A stretch of 64,000 bases of DNA from Nymphaea colorata (taxonomy: Eukaryota > Streptophyta > Magnoliopsida > Nymphaeales > Nymphaeaceae), in contig NC_045140.1 of the NCBI RefSeq assembly GCF_008831285.2, forward strand, positions 23,702,131 to 23,766,130, written 5' to 3'. How positions within the stretch are numbered: the first letter of the stretch is position 1; every line of letters begins with the position of its first letter. The translations under genes were made by a program, and so were the position numbers. The notes beneath the pieces are model-generated. The model saw only the letters and a program-made list of their open reading frames with translations, was not told the origin of the DNA and searched no databases. This document shows, one piece after another, positions 34,801 through 46,036 of the stretch.

Positions 34801-35480
34801 CCAGCTCAGTGTCCAACTAAAGGGTTCTGACGATATTAGAACAATCTGACGGCATCAGAACGGCCAGTGACATTGACACTGCGAAGCTATGAAAACAGAA
34901 GCAAATGCAGCAGGATCGTCGTTACTCAAAGCAAACAGCATTAAAGACAATGGGCACAATAACAACGCCAAGTGCATCACTTCTCATAATGGCAGCTGAC
35001 CTGATGATTGTGATCGCAAAGACTAGTTGAAGCATGGTGGAGGTGGGATCCGAAGGCAAGAAAACTGCCTGAATAATGAGGAAATGGAGAAAAGAAGAGA
35101 CTTCGGCCTTCACTTAGGTGGTGGGATTTCTTTCTCCTTCACGCACATAATGCTAGTCAAACTAGGTGTGTTTAGAGCAACTATGGTGTACCTGGTTTAT
35201 AGTCATGTGTAAAGCATATTAGGTTATCGCAATATAACACCAATACTTTTTCAAAATGTAAGTGATCCAAGTTAGTTCAGCAGCAGCCGACGCTAGTGCA
35301 CAGTATTTGAGCGTGCCACGGTTGGTTGCATATCGTATATCGTGCTTGATGAAGAAGAAACATGCTTGAAGCGTTTCTCGTAAAATTATTGATGATGGGA
35401 GATATGAATGCCTTCAACGTTGAAGGTTGATCACAGGTTATAAAGACGTTGTTAACATATAGTAATAAAATAATAAAGCC
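31835..35480. other. MGDG synthase upstream region and intergenic sequence
   Basis: The 5' side holds the MGDG synthase leader and promoter; no clear TATA box was picked out. From about 32.3 kb the sequence is AT-rich with long A and T runs and no credible exon. A minus-strand open stretch at 35113-34922 is hydrophobic but is not supported as a gene. Confidence 0.5.
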
Positions 35481-35519
35481 TTAGGATCCCAAGGACCTGA
35501 CTGTGTTCGGGCCCCTTGT

Positions 35520-35788
35520 TCAATCTCCCTCTTAAGGCATACACATCTGTTCGTATGGGACCTCAAGTCCAAGTGTTGAACCAGCTCTAATGCCACTATA
35601 ATAACCCGATTCACTCCCGAGCTTAGGCCCCTGATTCAACGGATCTCAACCCGTCCCCTAGCAGTTTCCGTTTTAACTCCAAAAAGACTAAAAACCATGA
35701 CAATCACCTTATTAATGGCCTCCCTTTATAAGCTCTTGAAGATCCCTAATAATCTTCGATATGATACTAAAACTCCTGGGGTGTTACA
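35520..35788 (-). mobile_element. Truncated, diverged TRIM relic
   Basis: The internal region (about 35520-35596) and one LTR (35597-35788) match the TRIM at 10499-10954 at low identity. It keeps CTTAAGGCA, the GTCCAAGTGTTGAA segment, a decayed primer-binding site (GCTCTAATGCCA against GCTCTGATACCA) and the LTR end GGGGTGTTACA. The second LTR is missing or unrecognisable. Confidence 0.8.
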
Positions 35789-35856
35789 CTTTACATACCA
35801 AAAAAAAAAGTCTACGGTCATCAAAAACACATTAAATTTATTGAACCACATATGAG

Positions 35857-35897
35857 ATGATTGTCTTGTGAAGAAATGATTGTCTTGTGAAGAAAAA
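35857..35897. repeat. Short tandem duplication
   Basis: The phrase ATGATTGTCTTGTGAAGAA occurs twice in direct succession, near the TRIM relic. Confidence 0.8.
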
Positions 35898-36802
35898 TTG
35901 TGAAGTATGTCCATGGGATCATGCTCCACCATTTGGCATATATAGTACTTGCTCTTTGACAAGTTAAGATAATGGATTTTTGTCGCCAAAGAACAGCTTT
36001 TTTCATTTCCAGCAGCCTTCTCCATTGCTTTCTTGTCAAGTATCTCCATGGGATCATGCTTCACCATTTTTTTCTGCATTCAAAACTCACAAATCAAGAA
36101 AGCATGTCGGAGAAAAGCAAAACATCCGGGGATCCAAGACTCGCCTATCAACCATGAACCGCACATGAAGAGAAAAGCTCCGTAACTCCAAATCCACCAG
36201 CAGCCATCAATACCCAGACTCTAGAAATATAGAGATGCTCAAACTTGCTGGAATCTTAAGACTGATCCCTGTTGTCATACTTCATATTCAAAGGAGCGCT
36301 GTTTTCAGACATACCCAACTAAATTGGAAAGGAACACATTTTTTTCATCTAAAGTGAAAGAAAGAATTGAGCCCTTGTAAATACATTTAAAGTGTTGCAG
36401 CCCCTCAGGTTTTGGAAACAGAAACGCAGAATTAGTTCAAGACCATCAGGAAGAAGAAGAAAGAGAAGAGAGGAATTTGAATTTGAAGCCAAACCCTCTT
36501 CCTTCTAGCATGGCTATGCTGTTTTCGATTTTTCTTTCTTCTTTTTATTTTCCTTCTGCCCAAATTCTATATTTTTCTCTTGTTTTTCTTTAATTTTGAG
36601 AATTTTTGTACATTATTATATACATAATATATATTTACATATACACTTTGTCGTACCATCGTATTCGGATTTTCTAAAATCAACGTACATGTACCTGCTC
36701 CGTCGTACTCGTGGCCGTATCCATGTGACTTAAGTCATGACTCACGTAAGAGCATGTATGAAAGGCAGAGAAGATGGTTAGTGACACCCAGGCGTAAAGG
36801 TA

Positions 36803-36905
36803 AGTGTGGGCTGTGTGGAGGTGTATGCCCCCACGGAGTCCATTCTAAAACCTTGTTTTTAATGATTGGATCTGGGTAGATTTTAGTCTAATTATATAGA
36901 TCAGT
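36803..36905. repeat. Dispersed repeat, copy 1 (inverted relative to 39719-39814)
   Basis: About 100 bp containing GGCTGTGTGGAGGTGTATGC, CCCCACGGAG, TTCTAAAACCTT and ATTATATAGAT. The same blocks occur in the same order on the other strand 2.8 kb downstream. Confidence 0.75.
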
Positions 36906-37934
36906 CCCACGAGACCCGAGTCATTCAGTGCTCCCATAGACAAAAAAAATCTTATTTCCGCCCCTGGTGACACTGTGTTGCCTTAATTCCATTTGGGGAG
37001 TCGAACATCCACACATTTTCAATTCACTGGTACTAATGTACGGTTAGGAGCTTAACAGTCGAACCTATGGGTCTGGTTCGGTTTTGAATCTTGATCTTGA
37101 CTTGTGAAAGATGATACTTTCAAAATTTGACTTATTCTTATGACGACTGATCATATTTGCTTACGAATCGGCCTTCCTATCTTCTTATACGAGAATCGAT
37201 CCGAGCACATCTTATCAGGATAATGCTCAAGCCGATCAACTATGCTAAGCCTCTTGAAGCATCAAAACCAAACCCTAAAAGTGAACGTTCTCTCGTGACA
37301 ATTGATATGTTTCATTCTGTCGTGCACAATAAAGTTGACACCCTTCTTTGGGAGTCGGACGAAACTTAGTGGCCCCTTTTCTATGCATGATTGAACGAAT
37401 AAAGAATAGATTGCTGCGATGGACATCTTAGCGTGTTTTCTAAAAACTAAATATACTCTTTGATGGTTTTTATTTTACACTTGATCCTTAGGTTGAAACA
37501 AATTATGTTGATTCTTAGATAAACTAGATGTTGATTACTTATTTCATGAATTGCAGAAAGCTAACATCTGCAGTTCATGAAAATATTTCGCAAGTCACTC
37601 GTGCTGGGGTTGCAAATTATGTCATTAGTTCACAGCGTGGCTACAAGTTTTGTCAAAATTGGATTTCTATTCTCGGGTTATCGCTGAGATTCATTTGATA
37701 AATGCTGAATTTAAAAATTATAAAACGGGTTTTTTAAGTTTTTGTCATAAAAATTAATAAAATACTCTCACTGAAAAGGAAAAATCTTCACCTCTAGGCC
37801 TAAAGCGCTTCATGCAATGCATGTTTAAGTTGGACGGGGAACGATCTGATCCAGTCTGACCACTCCCAACAAGCAGTAATATGCGAAGAGAAATTGTCAA
37901 CACTTGGAAATAAGGTTGGGCATCAGCCCTGCCT

Positions 37935-38050
37935 GGCCCGATAAGGAGTCGGACTCGAGAAGGGCTGCAGTCCATAACAGCGGCCCAGGCCCGGTCCGAT
38001 AAGGAGTCGGACTCGGGCAGGGCTGCAGTCCATAACAGCATTTTGGTCCC
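37935..38050. repeat. 58-bp tandem duplication
   Basis: Two adjacent units share CCGATAAGGAGTCGGACTCG and AGGGCTGCAGTCCATAACAG with a 58-bp period and a few differences. Function unknown. Confidence 0.85.
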
Positions 38051-38109
38051 GGGCTGGCCCGATTAACATTAAAAAACTTATATATATAATTATAAATGAA
38101 CTTACATAC

Positions 38110-38131
38110 AATATATATATATATATATATG
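38110..38131. repeat. AT microsatellite
   Basis: A run of about eleven AT units. No gene nearby. Confidence 0.8.
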
Positions 38132-39718
38132 TGTGTTTGGGGTTTGATAAAAGTTCACGTGATTCACCTGTATCTGTACAGTTGGGTAGCCAATAATGGG
38201 ATTTTCTCAAAAAAAATGGGAAACTAAAGATGCTCCGGGATGGTTGCAATATCTGGATTTAGTCATATCCAATTTGAGGCATTTTGTAGGTGGATTGATC
38301 AGGGCTTGATGGAAGGACTACACCAATTTCAAAAATTGAAGATAAGATCAAGAAATTGAATTCCAATTATTTGGGGAATCTTATCAATTTGGTGGAGCCT
38401 TTGATAAAAGGAAAGAGATGTTGCGTGCGAATATTGCCCTCTCAGCAGGACAAAATTGAGAGAAGGGCTTTTTAATTTCCCATTTTGTGCTCACAATGGG
38501 ATATTTATCTTTTCCTTCGATGGGCATTAAAGTAATTTTAGGCACCGGTGCATGTTCGGGGCCCGAACATTTCAGACTTGCTGGAGCTGAGGCCTTAAAT
38601 GAGTTTGTATTTTTTCCTCTTTTACAAAAGCTGTTGGAGCCTTCCAAAATGTACTAATAACACAAGGTTCCACACTCAAACTCCCTTTTCATCAACTTGT
38701 TGAGATTCCCAAATTATCTTACCAGAGGTGAGGCGCACACTTTTCAATTATTTATTTGATTTGACAAGTGAGTGATAAAATAATAGCTTATCATTTGCTT
38801 CAAATCATTGTCCAAGCCATAGTTGACTCGGACTCGGATCGAGAGAAGATCGGGCCATCGGATCAGTGAGTCGACTCGGTCGAGCTTTAAAATAACTTAA
38901 ATCAGGATAGTCAAGACAAGTTGGGCCGAGTCAGGGGAGAGTTGAGCCGAGTCATGTCGAGTTAGGGGCAAGCCGGACCAACCTTAACTCCCTGACAAGC
39001 TCACCATTCAAACGTCTCTTGTTTTGACTTTTAGTGGGGAAGCAAGCTAACCACAAGAATAAGTTAATCGGACCTCCCCCAGAAGAAACCAGCCTCAGTT
39101 AAACCCAAGTGAAAGTATATTAGACATCGAGTGTTGTTTTATTGCCTTGAATCTAAGATCTGATGCAATTCAGAGTATGTTTGATACCCTCGGCTCTAAG
39201 ATCCGCGGTCTACGGGAATTTTAAATTTGTGATGATGAATGGGCTCATTCTTTAGATCACAAAACTTTGCTCTAAAATTTTTTCACTCTTACTTGGAATG
39301 TGATCACAGAATCCATCTTAAGATGTCAGTTGATATCAGAAAGCTGATCCATAAATTTTTGTAGATAAGAAACTCAAAAGTGAAAACTATATAGGTACAG
39401 CAAAAACGCACTTAAAATGGGTACACTGAAAACCCACAAAATCTGCAGATGAAACACTAGTAAAAATCTTAACTCCAAGAAAAGAGGAAGAGAAAGAGCG
39501 TTTATATAAGATATATAATCCCTTCATGTCTCTCCTTTGCATTGAGTACTTCACTCAATTCATGTTTGAGAGAAAGAAAAGAAAAAAAGAAAAGATTCCA
39601 TTCAATATGGAAAGAAAATATGAGAAATTGTTCGGGTAATCAGTAGAACTAGAAATTTTTGTCAATGGGACACTAAATATATAGGAAACAAATTTTCAAT
39701 TGGCCTTGTGGCAGCAGC

Positions 39719-39814
39719 CAATCTATATAATTGGACCCAAATCTACTCAAATCCAGTCATTAACAAGAAGGTTTTAGAGTGGGCTCCGTGGGGGCATATG
39801 GCCCACACAGCCGT
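39719..39814. repeat. Dispersed repeat, copy 2 (inverted relative to 36803-36905)
   Basis: Carries ATCTATATAATTGGA, AAGGTTTTAGA, CTCCGTGGGGGCAT and CACACAGCC, the reverse complement of the blocks in copy 1. Confidence 0.75.
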
Positions 39815-40917
39815 ACCTTCTTGCTGTAAGATCTACTTCCTTTGATGTACACACATCACGTAGAGACAATAATAGATTAAAAAGGATGTCATTGAATCCG
39901 GATGAGAAAACAAAGCAATGATGATTGTCCATTTAAGACAAAAATATATATTTATAGGTATTAACTATGATTTATGTTCTAAATTTATGCCCGCAAATTC
40001 TTGCAAGACATTTGATAAATGAGGGCGTGTTTGGATGCACGCACAAGCGCGGACCGAAAATGTTTCCAAGAAAACGGAGTTTTTTAAAAAATGATGTTTT
40101 CATCTGTGAATTAAAAAAAAAACTACCCCCTCCTAAGTTATTCACTCGAAATCAGTTTTTGACATGCCCACCGCGAAAACATGTACATTGATAGTTGAAA
40201 TAAAAGTTAGGAGAAAAAAACCATGAAACAAAGCAAAACAGACAAAAATGTTTCGGATTCTTTTTCTCTCTTCTACTAATATGGATGTTTTATCCCCATG
40301 GAGTATAACATAGGTGGTCACTGAGGAACATATAGACGGCATGTCCTCAATTTGATTTTCGTGACTGCTATTCTTTTGATATGTAAACATGAATGATATC
40401 GCCTAGCATACCACAATAATGTTTTTACTAATTGATTAAAAATATATCTTTAAGAGTTGGACCCCTCCTTCATCTTATATATATATATATATTCTATTTT
40501 TTTTAATGGCATTGTGTAACCTAAGTTTGGCAACGTTTTGGGAAGCAAGTCTATAAGGCATGTGGTTGAAGTAAATGGTGGCCATGAAACACGGCTTTTG
40601 AACATTATTTAATCATTAAAAGCTTCTGGACATGCTTTATATTTAAAGATGCCGAAGAATATTTCCCCTCGTTCTCAGCACTACGAATAAGTTATTAGTG
40701 GAAAAATGATTCCCGTATTTCTGTTTCAGAAGATGCAAACACCTAATTTGCGACAAACCACTGGCAGGCTTCTTAGTAACACCACGGTCCCCTCCCCTCT
40801 CGCTTATTAAGTACGCCTTTTTAAAGTTTTTTGCTTAACGGCTCGGATTTAAGTGTGCTACTGCTGCAATTGATGATTATTAAGCTGCTTGTAATTTTTT
40901 TTCCTAAAAGTGTTTTA

Positions 40918-41278
40918 GGGCTCGTTTGATGGGCAGGAAATATCTTGTAATACTGTAAATAAAATTCAAATTTTTATTTTTTTCCTACCCATCAAACTTA
41001 GGATGAAGAAAACTTACCGTTGAGTCTGTTTTAAATTTTTTTTTTGGAAATTTTGTCCCGCTTATGAAAAAAATAACCGTTGGCTTCAAAGCAGTGCTTA
41101 GTCTCCAACCGTTCTGTTTTTCATCTTTCATTCCTATTAAACCTGGAACATAAACCAAGTCCAACAAACACAAAGGAGTTGTGAAAATCTAGACTTTGTT
41201 TTATTTTCTTTAATTCTCGAATCAATTTTTTTAGAAACTTCTTTCTAATTTCATATTTTCATTGAGTCAAATGGCCCC
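40918..41278. repeat. Possible Tourist-like MITE
   Basis: About 361 bp with imperfect termini (GGGCTCGTTTGA at the left, TCAAATGGCCCC at the right) and a TTA trinucleotide on both sides (40915-40917 and 41279-41281), as for PIF/Harbinger-derived MITEs. An internal 17-bp inverted repeat (GTTTGATGGG-AGGAAA) folds the first 80 bp. The termini match poorly, so this is tentative. Confidence 0.35.
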
Positions 41279-41281
41279 TTA

Positions 41282-44200
41282 AACATTGAAAATGAAATTG
41301 AATTGGTAAAGAAGTCAATCAAGCCAAGAGACCACTGTAATAATTCAAGCGAATTTATTATGGATAAACAAAAAATGCCGTTAAATTTATTTTTAAAGAT
41401 ACATACAACTGGATAAATATGATGACTAAAAACAAGAATTCAAAAAAATATTTCTCTTTGTACCTAGAATAGAAAAATTCGGGGAGCCTGCTATGGAAAA
41501 AAGAAGAACTTTGGAGAAAAGAGCCTTTGGGACCATGGATCCATCCAAAGCGTTAACAACATTTATAGATTTAGAAAAGTCACCGGCCAAGATAAGAGGA
41601 AGGTTTGGGAATTTTTTTTTTTTCTCTGGGTCTCAATAATTGCAACTAGATGGTGTAAAGGAAATTGACGAATTCAAAAACTGGGTGATGCGTTTCATCT
41701 GCGCTGAGAAATAAATAAAAAAAAAAGTCAGTATGCTGATGTGGCAAAAGATTTATGGTAAATTTCACGGTTCATCAAAACTAAAATCTTATATTGAAAT
41801 CCCTATTTTTGTATATCCTGAAATTTGAAATAATTTTGGGGTTTATCAAACACCCTCTTAGGAAGAAAAAAAAAAGGAGGAAGGGATAAATACATGTTCT
41901 CGAGTTTTTAACGTGTTTCTTCCATCAGTGTCCCAAAAAATTGTTACGAATACATCTTTTATAAGTTTCACAATATAAAAATTAAGAAGTCCAAGTGTTG
42001 TTTTTTTTAATACACTCTCACTTACTTTTCTTTTCTAGTGAGTGGAGAGACCCACCACTATGAGCAAGAACAAACTTGCAAATTAAGGGACCCAAAAATT
42101 TATTGAATTTTTTCTTCTCGATTTTGTTGAGAGATCTAGCGATGGTTTTTGTTTTTTTTCTAAAAAAAAACAAAAAACTTGTGGAAACCGACTTCTAGAA
42201 AGAGAGCCTTGTCACTCACCTATCTCTCGGCCCTGTAAGTCGAACCAATGACTAATTGCTTGCCAGCCACTGGGCGCCCAATTGTGCTATGCCCATGGGT
42301 GCAAGATCTAGTTGATGTTTAAAACCCAAATTTAGTAATTAAAATTTTCCTCGAGAGTTTGAAGCATAAAATTGAACAGCTTTTTGGGCAAAGCTAAAAG
42401 CAAATTGGAGAATCTCTAAGTGCATAGAAAAGGGCGTCGGATCTATCATTTAAAAGATGCAACCTATCTTAGGGTTCTCCACGCCTACCAAGCCTTATTA
42501 AGAAAACATCAAGAGGAAGAACAATCAACAACTTAATTCAACAGGCGCGGAGCTGAGGGGTCTCCATGGGCCCTAGCCTCACCTCAAAAAAAAAAATATT
42601 TGTCTTATATAAAAATTTTAAAAAATGATATTTCAACCCCTATCAAAATTTAAAAACTTTAATTCACTAGCTCTGTTCCTATAATTCAAGGGTTTTTAAT
42701 GATACATCTTCCATATCCTCCTCTTTGCCACCTGCTGTTTTTAAAACAGTAGTTTTAACCAATAAGGATTCGTAAGAAAACACCTAAAACGGTTCATTCA
42801 ACAAAATAAATATGAGATGACTGTTGAACGAAAATGTACGTTTATTATAAAATCAAAATATGACATGCCCACTTCAACATGAATATCATATTTTTACGAG
42901 ACACTCAAATTCACTTTCACGGCATGTTTGATAGCCACAAACTTTTCAAGGAAAAATTTTCAGCTTTTTCTTTCAAAAAACCTCATGCTGTGAAGGCATA
43001 ACACAGGTGAAATTCTTTCACGTAAGATTCTTTTCTCCTGCAAGATTGATCTTCTTATCTTTGTTTCTTACTGGCTTGCGAGCAGTAATTGAGCAAAAAT
43101 TTACCTCATTCATTGAGTTGTATTGATGTAAAAACCCATTATCCATTCCCCGCACACAATGCAAAGGACACATTTGAGGTAGATCTGGCATTATGAGGGG
43201 TGAATTATTAAACTCTAGTCTTTACGAAGCGTACATAAAATTATGTGTATATTGGGAGGTTGATGCATGGTTGGGGCTCTACTCCCATGTGCATTTGCCA
43301 GCTCCTTACTCACCGACGCCAAAAAAATTGTAGATTTGCGGAACTGATTACCGGTCATTTCTTCTTTGTTTAAAGCCTTCAAGTTGAAGGAGGTCAAGAG
43401 TTCAATCCCCGGAGTTGTTCTTTTAAGTTTTCTATGCATATATCTTGGCTCATGCAGGGGTCACTCTCTTGAGTTTTGATATTTGTCTACTTTCGTGACA
43501 TTTGGTGTGTCCCTTGCCGTATCAAACCCTTTTCGAGGACAATACGCGGACCTTCTTTGATGGGCAAGGGGGACCAACCAAGTCACATAGCGCACCGGCA
43601 ATTCTTCCTCGGAAAAAAAAAAAAAGAGAGCTCTTGACATATCCAGCCTGTTTCCGGGTGTCGTGTCTTTGCTTCGCCACAGAGACGGAGAAGTGCCAGT
43701 TTGGATCCGCTAGCAAATCCAACCAAATGGTTGGCAAAGGACCAAATCAAATTTCAACAGAGACGTTGGTTAAACAACACCATCCAGTTAATTTCAAGCG
43801 GTTCGGTGGATCCTTTCCCGATCTGGTTGTCTTATAGCACATTCAACTAAACGGATCGGGTCTTCAACCTACCAACTTATGGTTAAAGTTAGAGTGCTTC
43901 AAACCGGATCTCAAATCGATTTAGGTATTCTGATCCAGACCCGTTTAGATCTCTAAGTATGAATGCAACCTTATCCAGAGAAAATTCGTCGGTCGGTGGA
44001 ATCTTCCGTCTGAACAATCACGCACGGTGCATTAATTACGAGATAAATTGTGGAATTTCAAAATTTCCATTTTAGGACGCATGTTTTTTATAATTTGGAA
44101 GTACGCACGTACCATCATCAATCTTAGACGATGCAAGTGGGTTTTCTTTCTCAATATTTAACTTTATTAAACTTAAAATACTAATCCAAACCCCCGAAAG

Positions 44201-45140
44201 ATCCAAGTTTTTGGAAAGGTATATTCTGAAGAATTAATGGTTGTTTAGCAAAAAAGTAGATGCTCAACTCTTAACTGCTCCATCTATCTAAATTGGCTGG
44301 CTTCTAGAGAGCACGCCCAACTTGGACCATTTTTCAGCAATATGTGCCACTTGCACTTTGGAGTTGTGTTCTTCAATTTGATGACATTCGCAAGACAAAA
44401 AGAAAAAAACTTTAACTTCTTTTTTTTTTTTCTTTAGATTAACATCTAGTGTTTCAATTAGAGCATAAACTAAGTCTAACCGACTAGTTTAGTCGACGGA
44501 TCATTCGATTTTGTTTCAAAGAAAGAAAAAGAAAGAGAGTGTATTGCCCGTCCAATAGCATAAGGTTGGTTATGTTTCGGAGTTTTATGTCTATGAAAAA
44601 TCGAACCAATGACGAACCTTCTACTTATCACCAGCTGGCTAACAGCTCCATTAAAAAAGTCAGGTACTCATTTGGGATTACGGAAAAAGAAGGGGTTGCC
44701 TGGGATGAAAGTGCCGGGTAAATAAAATGGTGGGTCCCGTTGATCGGATATAAAAAATTACAATTTGGAATAAGATAAAGTAACGCGAAAGCAGTTAGGG
44801 TTTACGGCCGCTTCTCATTAAAGCTTCGACGACGCATCTCATTCATTACCAAACAGACGACGAAGGCCCCATAACATAAATATCTTTTCTCACACCAATA
44901 AAATTGAAATTTAAAATAATATTTTTTTTGTTGGAAAAAAAAGGTAATTAAATGAATTATCTACTCAGCGGTGGATGGACGCCATTCAAAGAAGGGGATG
45001 CCAGATACTCACACCATCACCACCACCCCCTTCGATCCGCCCCAATATCCGGTCTCTCACAAAAAAATAAAATAGGTAAATAAAAGTAAAAATTTTTAAA
45101 TTTGAGAAAAAAGGAGGAGGAAAATATCCGGACGCCAAGC
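41282..45140. other. AT-rich intergenic DNA
   Basis: No credible gene. Around 42544-42690 lies sequence ending in a poly-A stretch that resembles a decayed transposon tail. Several short open stretches (43215-43439, 43502-43837, 44539-44721) lack recognisable motifs. Confidence 0.5.
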
Positions 45141-45143
45141 GGG

Positions 45144-45150
45144 TATAAAA
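45144..45150 (+). promoter_or_regulatory. TATA box of the H+-PPase gene
   Basis: TATAAAA in a GGGTATAAAATAGGG context, about 195 bases upstream of the start codon; the spacing suits a leader of about 165 nt. Confidence 0.6.
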
Positions 45151-45344
45151 TAGGGCCTAAAGTGACGGGAATAAGCCCGCGAGGTCCTTCCCCTAACCTT
45201 TGGCTACAAAAGGCAAAAGGGGAGGCGGCTGTTTTACTCGAACACTCATCGCTCGTCCTATCTCTTTTTTTCTCTTTCGTTTCGTGTCCGAGTTTTCCGG
45301 GGAGGGTCCGGCGGGTTGGACCGGAGTCCGGCGGGAAGGGAAGG

Positions 45345-45978
45345 ATGGGGGCGACCATTGTGTCGGACATGCTGACGGAGGTGCTGATACCGGTGGCAGC
45401 GGCGGTGGGGATCGTGTTCGCGCTGGTGCAGTGGGTGCTGGTGTCGAGGGTGAAGATGTCTCCGGAGAGGCACTCGCCCTCGTCCAACAATGGCAAGAAC
45501 GGGCTCTCCGAATATCTCGTCGAGGAGGAGGAGGGGCTCAATGACCACAACGTAGTGGTCAAGTGCTCTGAGATCCAGAGCGCCATTTCTGAAGGTGATT
45601 CTCTCTCTCTCTCTCTCTCGCTCGCTCGCTCTGTCGTTGTTCGTTTCGTTCGTTTTGGGTGGATCTTGAAGCTTTTGCTTTTGAGGGAGGTTTATTTCTG
45701 GGTTTTGCTCTACGGCTTTTGTTTACCTTCAAAGGTTTCTTTTCTTCTTACCGTTTTTGGGCTCGAATCATCGTTCCCACTCTCTTGGTGCTCACTAACC
45801 AGAGGTTGTTCTGTTCCCGTTTCCCAACGACGACAATATTAATAATGCAGGCTGAAGGGCAGTCCCTCCAAAAAAGGAAAACGTGTAGTCCAGCTATTGG
45901 TAGCTTTTTACTTAGTTATTCCTTTTTCCTTGGTTTCCGTCTTTTCTTTTGCCAGCTTTTCCTTAGTTTCTTTTTCCC

Positions 45979-46036
<58 letters not shown>

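Noticed and set aside
34922..35113. Minus-strand 63-codon hydrophobic open frame (LHFLIIQAVFLPSDP...)
   Set aside because: Looks like a membrane segment, but there are no flanking exons, no splice context and no family I could name.
38384..38647. Minus-strand 87-codon open frame
   Set aside because: No motif, no neighbours, repeat-rich surroundings; compatible with chance.
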